This document shows, piece by piece, positions 34,581 to 45,868 of a stretch of 64,000 nt of DNA. The notes beneath the pieces were generated by a model, which made no database searches, had not been told where the DNA came from, and saw nothing but the letters and a program-made list of their open reading frames with translations. Source of the stretch: Perca fluviatilis. Lineage: Eukaryota > Chordata > Actinopteri > Perciformes > Percidae. Both the position numbers and the translations under genes were made by a program. The stretch covers positions 5,716,480 through 5,780,479 of the forward strand of contig NC_053116.1 of assembly GCF_010015445.1 (NCBI RefSeq), read 5' to 3'. Positions within the stretch are counted from its first letter, which is position 1. Each line of letters starts with the position of its first letter.

Positions 34581-35113
34581 ATATTGGAAGTGGATAAGAA
34601 ATGGGCAATTTTGCTTGCAAAGGGAATGATGATGGTTGACATAAAGGACAATACTGGCATTGGAAAAACAACAACTCGAAATACTTCAGCAGAATTGCCC
34701 ATCGTCATTGTGTCTGAAGAACTGGCCATTCAAAAAAAAAAAGATTGTTTTCCAGTTTGAGACTGCAATTAAAATGTCAGACCTTTTCCACGATAGTAAT
34801 GGGAAAAAAAAATCCAATTAGGACTTTGAGGCAGCAAGCCAAGATGGGTCACTGCAAACAGTCTCGAACCGAGGAGCGAGGAACGCCTCTGAGGGTTGGG
34901 ACGTCTGCTGCGGGAAGAAAATCCAGTTCAACACAGTGTCATTGATTTGCATGCTGTCAATCAAATCAAAGGGATAATAATAGTCAGGGTGGGAGGGTAA
35001 CAGCACACACGTCAGGGGAGAACAGCTGTTTATCCGGGATTTCTTTTTTTAAATCAAAATTTGTGGGTTGACTTGAGAAATATTGTGTATTTCATCAAAC
35101 ATCTAATCTGCAT
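34064..35113. other. Intergenic; (GA)n at about 34,551-34,580
   Basis: No gene or paired terminus recognised. A GA microsatellite is the only clear structure. An AATAAA at 34,081 could serve npbwr2. Confidence 0.5.
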
Positions 35114-35521
35114 TCAACCCTTGTCCAGTTTTTTATATCATGAATATGGGTTTATTTCAACCAAATTGCCCAAAAATAACATGGATGGATGTTGTATGGA
35201 AATATGGAAATACAAAATGCTTCGCAGGTAAAATGAATGATTACTTTCATTGCATTTTGGGTGTTTTATTTAATGTTTAAATGGTTTCAAAACAGTATCC
35301 TGACCAAACTTTGACATAAACCAGTCTGTGATCCACTGAAAATCCTCTGATCTTAACTAGTAGTCAGAATAATTCGGTATAATGTCATATGAATTAGGTT
35401 TATTCATCATGCATGTATAAAGAAAGCGTTGTGACAAAAAAAAGAAAGCGTCAAAAGCATCGAAAAAAAGCACCATAAACAAGGACAACTATTTCATGGT
35501 GGACGGGAAGACAAGGGTTAA
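35114..35521. mobile_element. TTAA-type MITE, copy 3 (degenerate)
   Basis: Left end TCAACCCTTGTCC and right end GGGAAGACAAGGGTTAA. It shares the internal stretches AAACAGTATCCTGACCAAAC and CCAGTCTGTGATCCACTGA with copies 1 and 2. The left TTAA has mutated to TCAA. Confidence 0.65.
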
Positions 35522-36489
35522 GTGGTGCTGTGTTTCGAGCAAAGTAATCTCAAATGATTGATTTTCTGGATTAGTTAAGGTTTTGGAGTTTATTTGCAAA
35601 GTGAGATATATCCCTTTCTATTTATTTTCCTAAATTATGTATTTCTTGTGGTGTATGCATTCAAACTGGTGTTGCTTTTGATCAAATATCTTAATTTTTT
35701 TTTTTTTGTGTACTAAAGGGAATTTCAATACAACTGTTGTTGGTTGAATTATTTTAGAACTGGCTTTTATATTGTTTGTGTGCAAATTGTCTCTTAATAT
35801 GTACCACTTAAAGAAATAAAAAAGGAACCTTACCAACCCTGTTACAGGACATGGCAGGAGGGCTATGTAAAAATGTAACTTGTGTTTCTCTTAACGTCTT
35901 CATTTTATTTTTTGTGAGCTTCTGTTGCCCCCTGCTGTAAAACGGGGCGTTGTTACCCTGAAAATGCAGCCTGAACCATTTCCAGAGTTTGTGCAGAGAC
36001 ATTACTGAGTGTGACATATATAAAGATTATATACAATTTCTTTTTCCACTTCATGGATATTTGTGAATTGCATCATTTGGGATCTGACTTACACCTCATT
36101 CAATGTTAATTCTCAGTTGTAAAGTTGTAGTTTATTTTTTTGAGAATATTATTTATGCAGATTTTTCAATATACCAGTATAAAGACAAGCATATACAAAT
36201 TACAAAGTAAGACAAAAAAAAAAGCAAAAAGCACAGGCCAATTCATTAAACGAGATGTCTCACAAGATGCACTCATAAAGGGTCAGAAATTCCAGAAGCT
36301 GGAGGAAATCAGGGCAGGCCCACAATAAGTAAGAAAAATAAAAAATAAAATGAGGTCAGGTTCCAGTTTTTGGCCTGTCCCTCCTGATGTAATCTATGAA
36401 AGGGCCCCAAAGTTGTTTTTTTAAAGAATATCTGCAATCCAATGAGATTCACAATCATTCTATGCACACTTACATCTCCATCTAGTGTT
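35522..36489. other. Intergenic, nothing recognised
   Basis: AT-rich sequence with poly-T and poly-A runs; the short open frames have no family features. Confidence 0.5.
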
Positions 36490-37317
36490 CTTAAATGGTC
36501 ACTACAGTTTTTTTTCAACCTGGACCCTATTTTCCCATGTTTCTAAGTGTATGATGGGAACAACAATCATTGATGTTGGTCCAGTATTAAACAAGATCGT
36601 TGAGTCGGCAGCAGCGAAACAAGCTACAAAGCTTATATTTACCGTTACAAAAGTGCTCGTTTTGCCACCGACAGGCTCAGATTAATATTCTAAGTGTCTG
36701 ACATGTTATGGAAAGGATTTCTAAGGAGGTCGACCTTACTGTTAAAGAGTAAAATTCTTATTTTAAACATAAAAACATCCGCGAAATTGCGTTCGCTAAA
36801 CACACCAGACTCCATGTAAAACATAATTTTAGCATCGTGAAACAAAACCATGGAAAGCCGTTTTGGGTCGTCTTTCCACTTTTCCAACAATCACAACTCT
36901 AGTTTTGGTTGAAATAAACACATAGTTTACCGATCTACGTGTGAAAATATGTTGGCTACATACATGCTATAAGTATTGTTTGTTTAAATTGAGTCTGGTG
37001 GGTCCGCTAGCGTCTTTAGAGCTGTTTCTGGTTAAACAGAAAGGTCTCAAAAAGGTTTTAAAAAGGTCTATCTCTGTAGGGATCATTTTTTCTAATGTTG
37101 TCAGACACTTAGAATATTAATCTGAGTCTTTTAGTGACAAAAACAGCACTTTTAGTGGACGGAATTGATAATGCACATTGCAGCCCGGTCAGTGGCTGCT
37201 GGTTAAAGCGTTCACACTTAATACTGGACCAATTTCAAAGATTTTTGTTCCCATCAGTCACTTACACACAAAAACATAGGAAAATAGGGTCCTGGTTAAA
37301 ATGGTAGTTACACTTTA
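36490..37317. mobile_element. Non-autonomous element with long inverted ends and TTAA edge
   Basis: The left arm (CTTAAATGGTCACTAC... CCTGGACCCTATTTTCC) is matched by the reverse complement of the right arm (CTTAAAGTGTAACTAC... CCAGGACCCTATTTTCC). The similarity continues inward through GATGGGAACAA, TTGGTCCAGTATTAA and CAGATTAATATTCTAAGTGT, so the arms are roughly 200 bp. The centre is about 350 bp. No transposase. TTAA at both edges fits a piggyBac/Kolobok-type target. Confidence 0.65.
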
Positions 37318-39260
37318 AGTCACAGTTAAAATCATGAAGACATTGAAAACACAATGGTGTTGAGTGCACAGAGAGGAAAATAAAACAGATATCAATATCA
37401 AAAAAGGAGATACATGAGAAAACACGTGCAAGAGATGTGTAGGACGTAAATGCATTTGTTTGATTCAAAACACTTGTTCATGTGGCCCAGTTTGCAACTT
37501 TAATCATCAGTAACAAACACACCACACCATAATTCACTTTGAATAAAACATTTTGTCTCTGCTTGTTCTAGCACTTTACTCCTGAATGCAATTCTCTTTC
37601 TAAGGCTGTACTCATATATCAAACAGAAATACTCAGATACGTGTTAGTATGTGTCATTTTACACACATTTTTCAAAAGAAATCTACACTGAGAAATCTCT
37701 GTGTATTAACAGGTGTATGACTGTATATTTGACCAGAAATTGTCCATAGAACACTGTGATTCACAGTTGTATTTCTGTTTATTAGGGGCCGTGCAGCAAA
37801 GCTGCGTGGACCCTATTGTTTTTGCAATGCACGGAAACTCAGCAAACATTGCACATAAGTCCAGTCCTATGTCAAACTTAATCAGTGTGATTTGTGTGCT
37901 AACAGCCATTTAAAATTCTAAACTTAAAAAATCCATAACAAATCATCGCTCTGCTTTTTGCAAAAACTGCAAAACTTCTTAAACCTATCTCCTCCCACAT
38001 TTATATTTCAATTGACACAACATTTGGGCAACGTCATCTCCAGACTGTCCTCCACAAATTTTGAGCAAAAATTGAGCCCACAGTGCATTAAAACTGCATA
38101 CAGTTGTGTAAACAAATACTGCAATTTCTTCAAAACTAAATCTTTGATGTTCATTGAAAAATATCACAACATTCGAAGATCACTGTTGATTTGGTGTGCA
38201 AAATTTTTGAATTTTATCTCAAAAAGTGAATTTAAAATTTATTTTTGAATTGTGTCCCCATCTACGCATTGCATTCAATGCAAAATAGAGCCTCTTTAAA
38301 CATCAGTTTGGCCTTTATTTATCTTTGTGAAAATAAATTACAGTCATCTCTATGTTGTCTTAACAGAGTACACATATTTTCAGAATTTTCTAATAAGAAA
38401 ATAATTTTTTTTAGTAGTTTAAAATTCTGCATTTTCACGCAAGACTGCTCCTTGTCTATCAAGTGTTGCGATGCCACTCCTGACATCACCCAGATAATAG
38501 CTCCCTGAGATCAGAACCTGCCTACGGTCTCAAAGCAACAGCCTCAGTGGAGTCATATAAAACTGTCTGCAGTTTTATATATTACATATAAAATATAGCC
38601 CTAATAGCTAGAGGAGTCATCTCCTGGGCAATATATCATTGAGCTTAGCATTTACCTCTGCGCTGGAAGATTGTGAGTTCAAGGCCAAACGGTTACAAGG
38701 TCACATCTTATACGTAATCAGCCATTGGGCTTTGGGCGCCTTTCCTGCATGTTTAAAGTGCTCGGCCTTGACCATCACTGCGGAGCGGCTGTAATTTACA
38801 TTTGGTATTATGGCACAAGCGTCATATTGTCAAAAAAGCCTTGAATGCAAAGCGTAACAAAGCGTCATAAAATACATTGAAAAAGGCGTTGAAAAATAAA
38901 AGTTAATTTATGTTAAAATGTGTATTTTTACTGAAGCTATACACACAAAACTTCCCCTTTTAATTACGGGGCATAAATATTATGGGGTAATGAGCTGCCA
39001 GTACCTTTTCTGTTATTTTTCAGATTTATTTCTTAGAGTGTAGCCTTTAAATTGGGAATCTTTAACATTTAGTAGATCTCTACTAGATGAGAGAATATAA
39101 GTTTAACCAAACACAAGTTTGTACAGAAGGATCAACAGAGTTTAAGAGGTTCTTCTTGTGTGTTATCCTGCATTCATCTTCTTTTAGAGGTTTCTGTCTG
39201 CAGTGTTGTACAATTTAACAGTACAGAATTTTATAGTGTCAGACCAGACAGTTTACTTCT
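37318..39260. other. Intergenic, nothing recognised
   Basis: Almost 2 kb of AT-rich DNA. Open frames of 60-97 codons at 37,700-38,510 lie on both strands and look like chance. No tRNA, repeat pair or conserved protein block was recognised. Confidence 0.5.
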
Positions 39261-40020
39261 TTAACCCTTGTGTTGTCCTCGGGTCAAATTTGAACCGTTT
39301 TCAAAAAACTAACTATGGGTTTCTTTCAACAAAATTGCAAAAGAAATAACAAGGATGCATGGATGTACATTGTATAGAACCCATACAATGTTGTAGAGAT
39401 GTTCTGATACCGATACCAGTATCAGAAAAGCCTATGTTCTTTCTTATGTTCTTTTTCCATTATGATTGACTGTCAAATAATAAAAGAAATAAAAGAAAGT
39501 TCTTTGTTTGTGTTTGTTCATGTTTCACAAAGAGTTTAACCTAAGCTAGACCATAAAACAATGACAGCAATCATATCACATCCATACGTGGTTAGTAGTA
39601 TACAGCTGTTAAAACATAATAAAATATATGAATTATTTCTCACACTAGTATCGGATCGGTACTCGGTTTCGGCTGATACGCAAGTTCAAGTATGGGAATC
39701 AATATCGGGAAGGAAAAAATTGTATCAGACCATCTCTAGTTGCTAGTATCCTGACTAAACTTTGACATATACCAGCCTGTGATTCACTCAACATCATCTG
39801 ATCTTAACTATTAGTCAAAATAATTCAATAATAATAATAATAATTCAAATTTTTTATCTAAAAAAATATAATGTCATTTAAATTAGGTTTATTGACCATT
39901 AATTTAAAAAAAGCTTTGAAAAAAGTGATACAAATATTTTAAAAAGCGCCAAAAAAAAATCAATTTTGACCGGGAAGGACAACAAGTTCATCGTGGACAG
40001 GAACACAACGCAAGGGTTAA
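39261..40020. mobile_element. TTAA-type MITE, copy 2, with a second MITE nested inside
   Basis: TTAACCCTTGTGTTGTCCTC at the left and ACACAACGCAAGGGTTAA at the right are inverted, with TTAA edges. The interior matches copies 1 and 3 except for a 345-bp insertion (39,394-39,738). Confidence 0.75.
39394..39738. mobile_element. MITE with TAGAGATG ends nested in the TTAA-type MITE
   Basis: Begins TAGAGATGTTCTGATACCG and ends TGTATCAGACCATCTCTA, an inverted pair. The flanking copy-2 sequence is otherwise collinear with copies 1 and 3, which fixes the boundaries. The TSD is not clean (GTTG on both sides). Confidence 0.6.
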
Positions 40021-40373
40021 ATGCTTTTGAATTGTACACACCATGCTCTTTTAAATGTTGTAAATCATGACTCACACTGGGAAAAAAATAACCTTAAAAA
40101 AACGGTCAAGTGACAGGCAGCAGCGGCTGCCAAACAAAAAACATAAAATAGATGTAAAAGACCCTTCAAAACCAATACATTTACAGTCAATTTTATTTTC
40201 ACTGTTATTTTACAGATTTTATTGGCATAATACTTAAAATAACAGTTGGGTTGTTAATTTACATATACTGTCCATATTTTACAGACTTTTGTACACGATT
40301 TTAAAAAACTGAAAACTACTGTAAACTATTTTTAGTTATTTTTCGTTAAATTAGGATTTTCTTTTACAGTGCA

Positions 40374-40374
<1 letters not shown>
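40021..40374. other. Intergenic, nothing recognised
   Basis: AT-rich with TTTTACAG-type motifs repeated at 40,190-40,370; no gene. Confidence 0.4.

Positions 40375-40431
<57 letters not shown>
40375..40431. repeat. (TG)n microsatellite
   Basis: About 27 consecutive TG units. Confidence 0.95.
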
Positions 40432-40433
<2 letters not shown>

Positions 40434-40559
40434 CTCCTTTCAACCTTTGACGGCTATAAAATGAGCAAACAGCCCTTCCCGTTGTAGATGACATCAGCTT
40501 AGCGAGCATGAGATACAATCAGCTTCTACATAATGAAGGCTTGGCCTACATGGCTCTGA

Positions 40560-40888
40560 CTGCAACAACAACAACAACAACAACAACAACTATTCTACAT
40601 GTCCTGCTGCAAATAATTCAGCCTTTCTTGCCCTTTAACTGTACAGTCACAGCAATGTACTGTATAGCAAATACTCACAAGAGATTTGAGAGAAATATTT
40701 CAGCATTAATTAGGGCAAATTATCTCTTTATACACTGTAATGGAAGAAATTTGGGTGCCAATATACAGAACGCTGAGTTTGTTCTGAACATTTTGATATG
40801 AAACACATTGGGGATCTTATATGCAAATACCCTTAAAAGGTGAATTTAAAAAGAAATGTAAAAATGCCCCTAGACCTCACAGGATTAA
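40560..40888 (-). repeat. Dispersed repeat, copy A (inverted relative to copy B)
   Basis: Its reverse complement (TAATCCTGTGAGGTCTAGGG ... AAGGGTATTTGCATAT) matches copy B at 41,172-41,420 over at least 140 bp, including TTTGAACATTCTGATATGAA with mismatches and the CTCAAATCTCTTG block further in. A (CAA)n run lies at 40,563-40,590. Family unknown. Confidence 0.55.
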
Positions 40889-41171
40889 TAAACATGGAAC
40901 AGTGAGTGAGTGAATGAGGGAATGGTTTCAAACACAGATATAGTATCATCAGCGGTTTGGGTTAGTGTCAGGGTCCCCAGAGAGACTCCTGTATCAGCTG
41001 AGGAGCAGCAGGACGTGTTAGTGGTTGTCTTGTCAGCAAAAGGTCACGGATGGAATCTCAGCAGCAGCCCGTTGTGTACGTGATGTTCTGCTGAGCTGTG
41101 TGTGAATGCAGCGGACACTGAGCGGCTGCTTTACAGTGACCAGCGCCGGAAGAAGTATCCAGATGCTTAAC

Positions 41172-41420
41172 TTAACCCTCTGAGATCTAAGGGCATTTAT
41201 CACATTTCTTTTAAAATTCTCCTTTTAAGGGTATTTGCATATGACTGATCCCCATGTGTTTCATATCAGAATGTTCAAACTCAGCTTTCTGTATAGTGAG
41301 GCCTACATTTGTTCCAGAGCAATGTGTAAAGAGATAGTTTGGAGCTAAAGCTGAAAAGTTGATGTTCGCTTTTTGAAATTTCTCAAATCTCTTGAGAAAA
41401 CATACCTACAGTCAATTGTG
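41172..41420 (+). repeat. Dispersed repeat, copy B
   Basis: Begins TTAACCCTCTGAGATCTAAG. It is the inverted counterpart of copy A, 284 bp away, with the two similar ends facing each other. They therefore look like two separate insertions of one family rather than one foldback element. Confidence 0.55.
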
Positions 41421-41710
41421 TGCTTGAAATTAGTTTACAAAGTCTTGTGTTTACAAAAGTAGCGTAATATATACAGTGTTACACTGTCCTGCTGGAAATA
41501 CTCACTTGAGCACCAAATGTAGACTAATCCGCCGCTGAAAATAGTCCCCAACAAATGCACTATTTCCTCATCTGAGAAACACTTGCTACAAACTACAGTG
41601 GCCTGCTGTTTTAGGAAATACTATAAATAATCTCAATGTTTATTTAATTTGTATTAAAAATGCCCTGAGTTTATGACACCATAAACCATGAGCGGTACAT
41701 TAATTTTGAC

Positions 41711-41830
41711 AAGGGCCATATAATTCTGACGGTATTCTCAGAATTCTGAAATTTTTCTTAGAATTCTGTCTTTATTTTCATAATTCTGACTTTAAACTCA
41801 GAACTCAATACATTTGTTCACGTGGCCCTA
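41711..41830. repeat. AATTCTGA-based minisatellite between GGCC-type ends
   Basis: Imperfect units of about 22-25 bp built on AGAATTCTGA/CATAATTCTGAC lie between AGGGCCATATAATTCTG and TTCACGTGGCCCTA. The outer ends are a short inverted pair. Non-coding. Confidence 0.5.
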
Positions 41831-42281
41831 ATCCTCTTCCGTAGTTATCTGGCCTTAAAGGCCTGTACAGAGAGTTATAGTGTATACAGTATGGACAGTG
41901 TTATGCAGTATGACAGTACCAGTACTGAGAAATGGATGGTGAAATCCACCTTGAACATCTTTTTTTTTCTTTAGAAAACACAGCCAGGAAAATAGCTCTT
42001 TTTGTCCTCGTGTCAAAGTCATTTACTGCCTTAACTTGTTCTCTTACTTCATATTTTTTGTACTTTCTTGTCTGTCTCTCTTTATCTATTCCTTCCCCTT
42101 CTGTGTTTGAATCTTTCTCTGTGTGTAGCTTTCTCTCTGTCAGTGTAGTGTAAACAGTAAGAATCGACCTTGTTTCCACTTTAAACAGTGTTGAAGTTAA
42201 AAAGGGCCACAGTGGCTCAAGAGATCAGTCAGACGCTTTGCTGCATCACATGTCAGCGTTAACGGATCAAATGTTTTTATT

Positions 42282-42282
42282 T

Positions 42283-42326
<44 letters not shown>
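42282..42326. repeat. (TG)n microsatellite
   Basis: About 22 consecutive TG units. Confidence 0.95.
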
Positions 42327-42327
<1 letters not shown>

Positions 42328-42423
42328 CTGAAAGCATAAGTGGTACATTTGATGACATGAAGTGTTGGTGATAACACATTTTATGTCACTAGAGGGCATT
42401 GTTGGTCCATGTAGAGATCCTCC

Positions 42424-42427
<4 letters not shown>

Positions 42428-42496
<69 letters not shown>
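42428..42496. repeat. (TG)n microsatellite
   Basis: About 34 consecutive TG units, 100 bp downstream of another TG tract. Confidence 0.95.
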
Positions 42497-42498
<2 letters not shown>

Positions 42499-42775
42499 AT
42501 GATTTGTTTAATGTGTTTCCCTTTTGCATATTTGAATAAAACATCAAATGGTTCAAGAACATTCTACAAATAAATTGTCTGAGTGTGCAGTGTGAAATGT
42601 CTCCACTTTGTATGACTGGTGTATGTATGTCTGTACAGTGACTGCATACAAGTGTTCCAATGACAACTGTATGAAGTTAAAGTCAATAAATAAATTGGAG
42701 AGAACAACTGTAGATGGCAGTGTGTAGCTGTAGATGGGATGTGTGTATGAGTGTATGACCATAAAGGGGAGTGTT

Positions 42776-42784
42776 CTCTCTCTC

Positions 42785-42815
<31 letters not shown>
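42776..42815. repeat. (TC)n microsatellite
   Basis: Pyrimidine tract of TC units interrupted by one CCCC run. Confidence 0.95.
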
Positions 42816-42818
<3 letters not shown>

Positions 42819-43187
42819 ATGTACATGCATGTAACACTTCACCACAAACACAGACCTTTCATCAGTCTTGCATCTCTCAGGAACTGCATTCATAGGAAAA
42901 CTGCAATTATAATTCACATTTGGGAAACACATCACAAGCATCTCTTGCCTGCAAAGATTATTTTTTTTCCTTTTGAAAAAATAAATGAAATATCATTACA
43001 GAAACTCCCCTTGCTGCTGCAGCAGCTGGTGTTTGCATCTTATAAGCGAGCTCCTCTGCCAACAGCTAATCATCTTACTTCAGGAGGTCTATTTGGAATG
43101 ACTGTTCTGTATGGACTGTATTTTTGCACCTCTGGCTGAAAATCTTCCGTTGTGAGCTACAAACATGCACTTTAAGTGGAAGTCAGT
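42816..43187. other. Intergenic, nothing recognised
   Basis: No gene or repeat pair recognised. Confidence 0.5.
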
Positions 43188-43195
43188 GTTTTTAC

Positions 43196-43392
43196 TAGTG
43201 ATGGTCAAATGAAGCTTCGCGAACCACTGTCTTTATTTTCTGAGCTCACTAGATGGCGCTCTCTGTTCAACAAAGGCTTGAAAACACACTGAATTGCCAT
43301 TCCTTTAACCTTTTTCTTTGAACCGAGAGCGCCATCTAGTGAGCTAAGAAAATAAAGACAGTGGTTTGCGAAGCTTCATTTGACCATCGCTA
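43196..43392. mobile_element. Palindromic hAT MITE, 197 bp, with perfect 8-bp TSD
   Basis: The arms TAGTGATGGTCAAATGAAGC and the inverted GCTTCATTTGACCATCGCTA enclose a mostly self-complementary body (CACTGTCTTTATTTTCTGAG, AGATGGCGCTCTC). Both flanks carry GTTTTTAC (43,188-43,195 and 43,393-43,400), an 8-bp TSD as made by hAT transposases. The TAGTGATG terminus is shared with the larger element at 51,005-51,917. Confidence 0.85.
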
Positions 43393-43536
43393 GTTTTTAC
43401 CGCTGTGTTGTCCATCAACCTTTTACCTATTGTCTGTCATTTTTAGTTTTGTCTCCTTTTTAGTCAATTCTAGTACGGCTACAGTGAGGAAGGTGGTTGT
43501 ATATTTATGAATGCAGCCTGAGCATTCAACTGATTA

Positions 43537-43990
43537 TTAAAGGTCCCATTAGATGCTGCTTTTTGGATGCTTTTATATAGGCCTTAGTGGTCCCCTAATA
43601 CTGTATCTGAAGTCTCTTTTATATAGGCCTTAGTGGTCCCCTAATACTGTATCTGAAGTCTCTTTTATATAGACCTTAGTGGTCCCCTAATACTGTATCT
43701 GAAGTCTCTTTTATATAGGCCTTAGTGGTCCCCTAATACTGTATCTGAAGTCTCTTTTATATAGGCCTTAGTGGTCCCCTAATACTGTATCTGAAGTCTC
43801 TTTTATATAGGCCTTAGTGGTCCCCTAATACTGTATCTGAAGTCTCTTTTCCGAAATTGAGCCTTGGTGCAGAATTACAGCCACTAGAACCAGTCCCACA
43901 TTGAGCTTTCCTTAGTATGTGCCATTTCTGTGTCTGTAGCTATTGAGGAGGAGAGAGGGGGGGGGCAAGGTGGAGGGTAGGGGTGTGGCC
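43537..43990 (+). mobile_element. TTAA-type element fragment carrying a 46-bp minisatellite
   Basis: Starts TTAAAGGTCCCATTAGATGC, like the MITE at 4,554. It then contains six tandem 46-bp units and a non-repetitive tail (GAAATTGAGCCTTGGTGCAG). The inverted right end is not visible; the element seems cut before 44,036. Confidence 0.55.
43571..43846. repeat. Minisatellite, six 46-bp units
   Basis: Units begin TTTTATATAGGCCTTAGTGG at 43,571, 43,617, 43,663, 43,709, 43,755 and 43,801. Units are nearly identical (the third has AGACC for AGGCC), which indicates recent expansion. Confidence 0.95.
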
Positions 43991-44035
43991 TTGACCAATT
44001 GCCACTTTGCTCGTTTGAAAGCCATGATGTCTCTT

Positions 44036-44175
44036 GCTACATTTACACGTGGCCGGCTATTTTCATAAACGGACATTTCAACCTCTCCGTTTTCAAAAAT
44101 AACATCGTGCACAGCTGTCAGTTTTCAGAAGTGTTTGTTTACACGTACCAGTGTATATATGCCGTCAATGCAGGC
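44036..44175. mobile_element. Left half of the GCTAC-TTTACA MITE
   Basis: Matches the first about 120 bp of the MITE at 9,702-10,093 (GGCCGGCTATTTTCATAAAC, GTGTATATATGCCGTC). It is lost where a (CA)n tract and the Tc1 element begin. Confidence 0.6.
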
Positions 44176-44744
44176 ACACACACACACACATACAGTGAGG
44201 GAAAAAAGTATTTCATCCCCTGCTGATTTTGTACATTTGGCCACTGACAAAGAAATGATCAGTCTATAATTTTAATGGTATGTTCATTTAAATAGTGAGA
44301 GAAAGAATAACAACAACAAAATCCAAACAAACGCATGTCAAACACGTAATTAATTGATTTGCATTTTAATGAGAGAAATAAGTATTTGACCGCTCTCACA
44401 GGGCTTTTCCACCAAGGCAGAGCTGGTGCTGGTTCGGAGCCAGAGCTTAGTTTCAAATCGGTTCTTTGTTTTTCGACCACCAAAGCACCAGCTCCGAACC
44501 AGTAAAATTGATTTTGAAGTAGCACCAAATCATTGCTAGTCTAGAAGTAAGAACCACTTACGTCAGTGGATGGGGGCGGGGTTACGGTGACCAACAAGAC
44601 GAACAGAAACTTGTGACTGCCATTTTTACACACTCCAGCACACTAGGTGGTGGTATGCACCTAAAAGTTGTTTGCAATCCGTCATTAAATAAGAGAAGAA
44701 GAAGAAGAAGACGACTGCCATTTTTGAATTAGCAGATAAACACG

Positions 44745-45055
44745 ATGGACGCGATGAAACAAATACAGCTGTGGTCAGAGGAGGAAACAAGCTACTTTCT
44801 TGCACTATGGTCCTCTTCAGAAGTCCAGAGTAAGTTAGACGGGGCTTCGTGGATGAAACCGGTTTTGCAGCAAATTCAGCAAGAGATGGCTGTAGCGGGG
44901 TTCGACCGGAACCTCGAACAGATAAGCAACAAACTAAAAAAACTAAAGAAGGACTACAGGGACCAAAAAAAGGACCTTGATCGAAGCGGCAATGGTCGCC
45001 CTCGTCGAAACCCACAGTTCTACGTTCTCAACTCTGTTCTCGGCGATAGGCCGGC
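44745..45055 (+). pseudogene. Harbinger Myb/SANT-like DNA-binding protein, truncated
   Basis: The reading frame MDAMKQIQLWSEEETSYFLA with a tryptophan-spaced trihelix-type Myb region (W-SEEET...LW...W, then QISNKLKKLKKDYRDQKKDL) ends with FYVLNSVLGDRPAC. About 104 residues remain. In Harbinger elements this partner binds the ends and brings the transposase to the nucleus (family knowledge). The frame then runs directly into sequence of Tc1 element B (GCCAGGTGACAATGCTCAGG), so the C-terminus is lost. Confidence 0.7.
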
Positions 45056-45868
45056 ATGCCAGGTGACAATGCTCAGGTAGGCTGTGGCATTTAAACAATG
45101 CCCAATTGGTACTAAGGGGCCTAAAGTGTGCCAAGAAAACATCCCCCACACCATCACCAGCAGCCTGCCCAGTGGTAACAAGGCATGTCGGGTCCATGTT
45201 CAAATTCTGTTTACACCAAATTCTGACTCTACCATCTGAATGTCTCAACAGACATCGAGACTCATCAGACCAGGCAACATTTTTACAGTCTTCAACTGTC
45301 CAATTTTGGTGAGCTTGTGCAAATTGTAGCCTCATTTTCCTATTTTTAGTGGAGATGAGTGGTACCCGGTGGGGTCTTCTGCTGGTGTGGCCCATCCGCC
45401 TCAAGGTTGTGCGTGTTGTGGCTTCACAAATGCTTTGCTGCATACCTCGGTTGTAACGAGTGGTTATTTGAGTCAAAGTTGATCTTCTATCAGCTGGAAT
45501 CAGTCGGCCCATTCTCCTCTGACCTCTAGCATCAACAAGGCATTTTGGCCCCCCAGGACTGCAGCATCCTGGATGTTTTTACTTTTTCAGACCATTCTTT
45601 GTAAACCCTAGAAATGGTTGTGCGTGAAAATCCCAGTAACTGAGCAAATTGGGAAATACTCAAACCAGCCCGTCTGGCACCAACAACCAGGCCACGCTCA
45701 AAGTTGCTTAGATCACCTTTCTTTCCCATTCTGACATTCAGTTTGGAGTTCAGGAGATTGTCTAGACCTGGACCACACCCCTAAATGCATTGAAGCAGCT
45801 GCAATGTGATTGGTTGATTAGATAATTGCATTAACGAGAAATCTTACAGGTGTTCCTAATAATCTTTA
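45053..45868 (-). pseudogene. Tc1-like transposon B, truncated, with transposase remains
   Basis: The minus-strand frames encode an N-terminal helix-turn-helix region (MGKKGDLSNFERGLVVGARR; ISQFAQLLGFSRTTISRVYK, 45,729-45,532). A shifted frame then reads GRLIPADRRSTLTQITTRYN, with RKMRLQFAQAHQNWTVEDCK and VAWSDESRCLLRHSDGRVRI, the latter holding the first catalytic Asp. The frame breaks near 45,530 and again near 45,160. The right terminus (GGTGTTCCTAATAATCTTTA, 45,849-45,868) is present. The left half with the rest of the catalytic domain is missing, ending in the Myb-like gene. Confidence 0.8.

Noticed and set aside
43571..43846. Regular repeats reminiscent of a CRISPR array
   Set aside because: Units are directly tandem with no spacers and lie in vertebrate DNA; this is a minisatellite.
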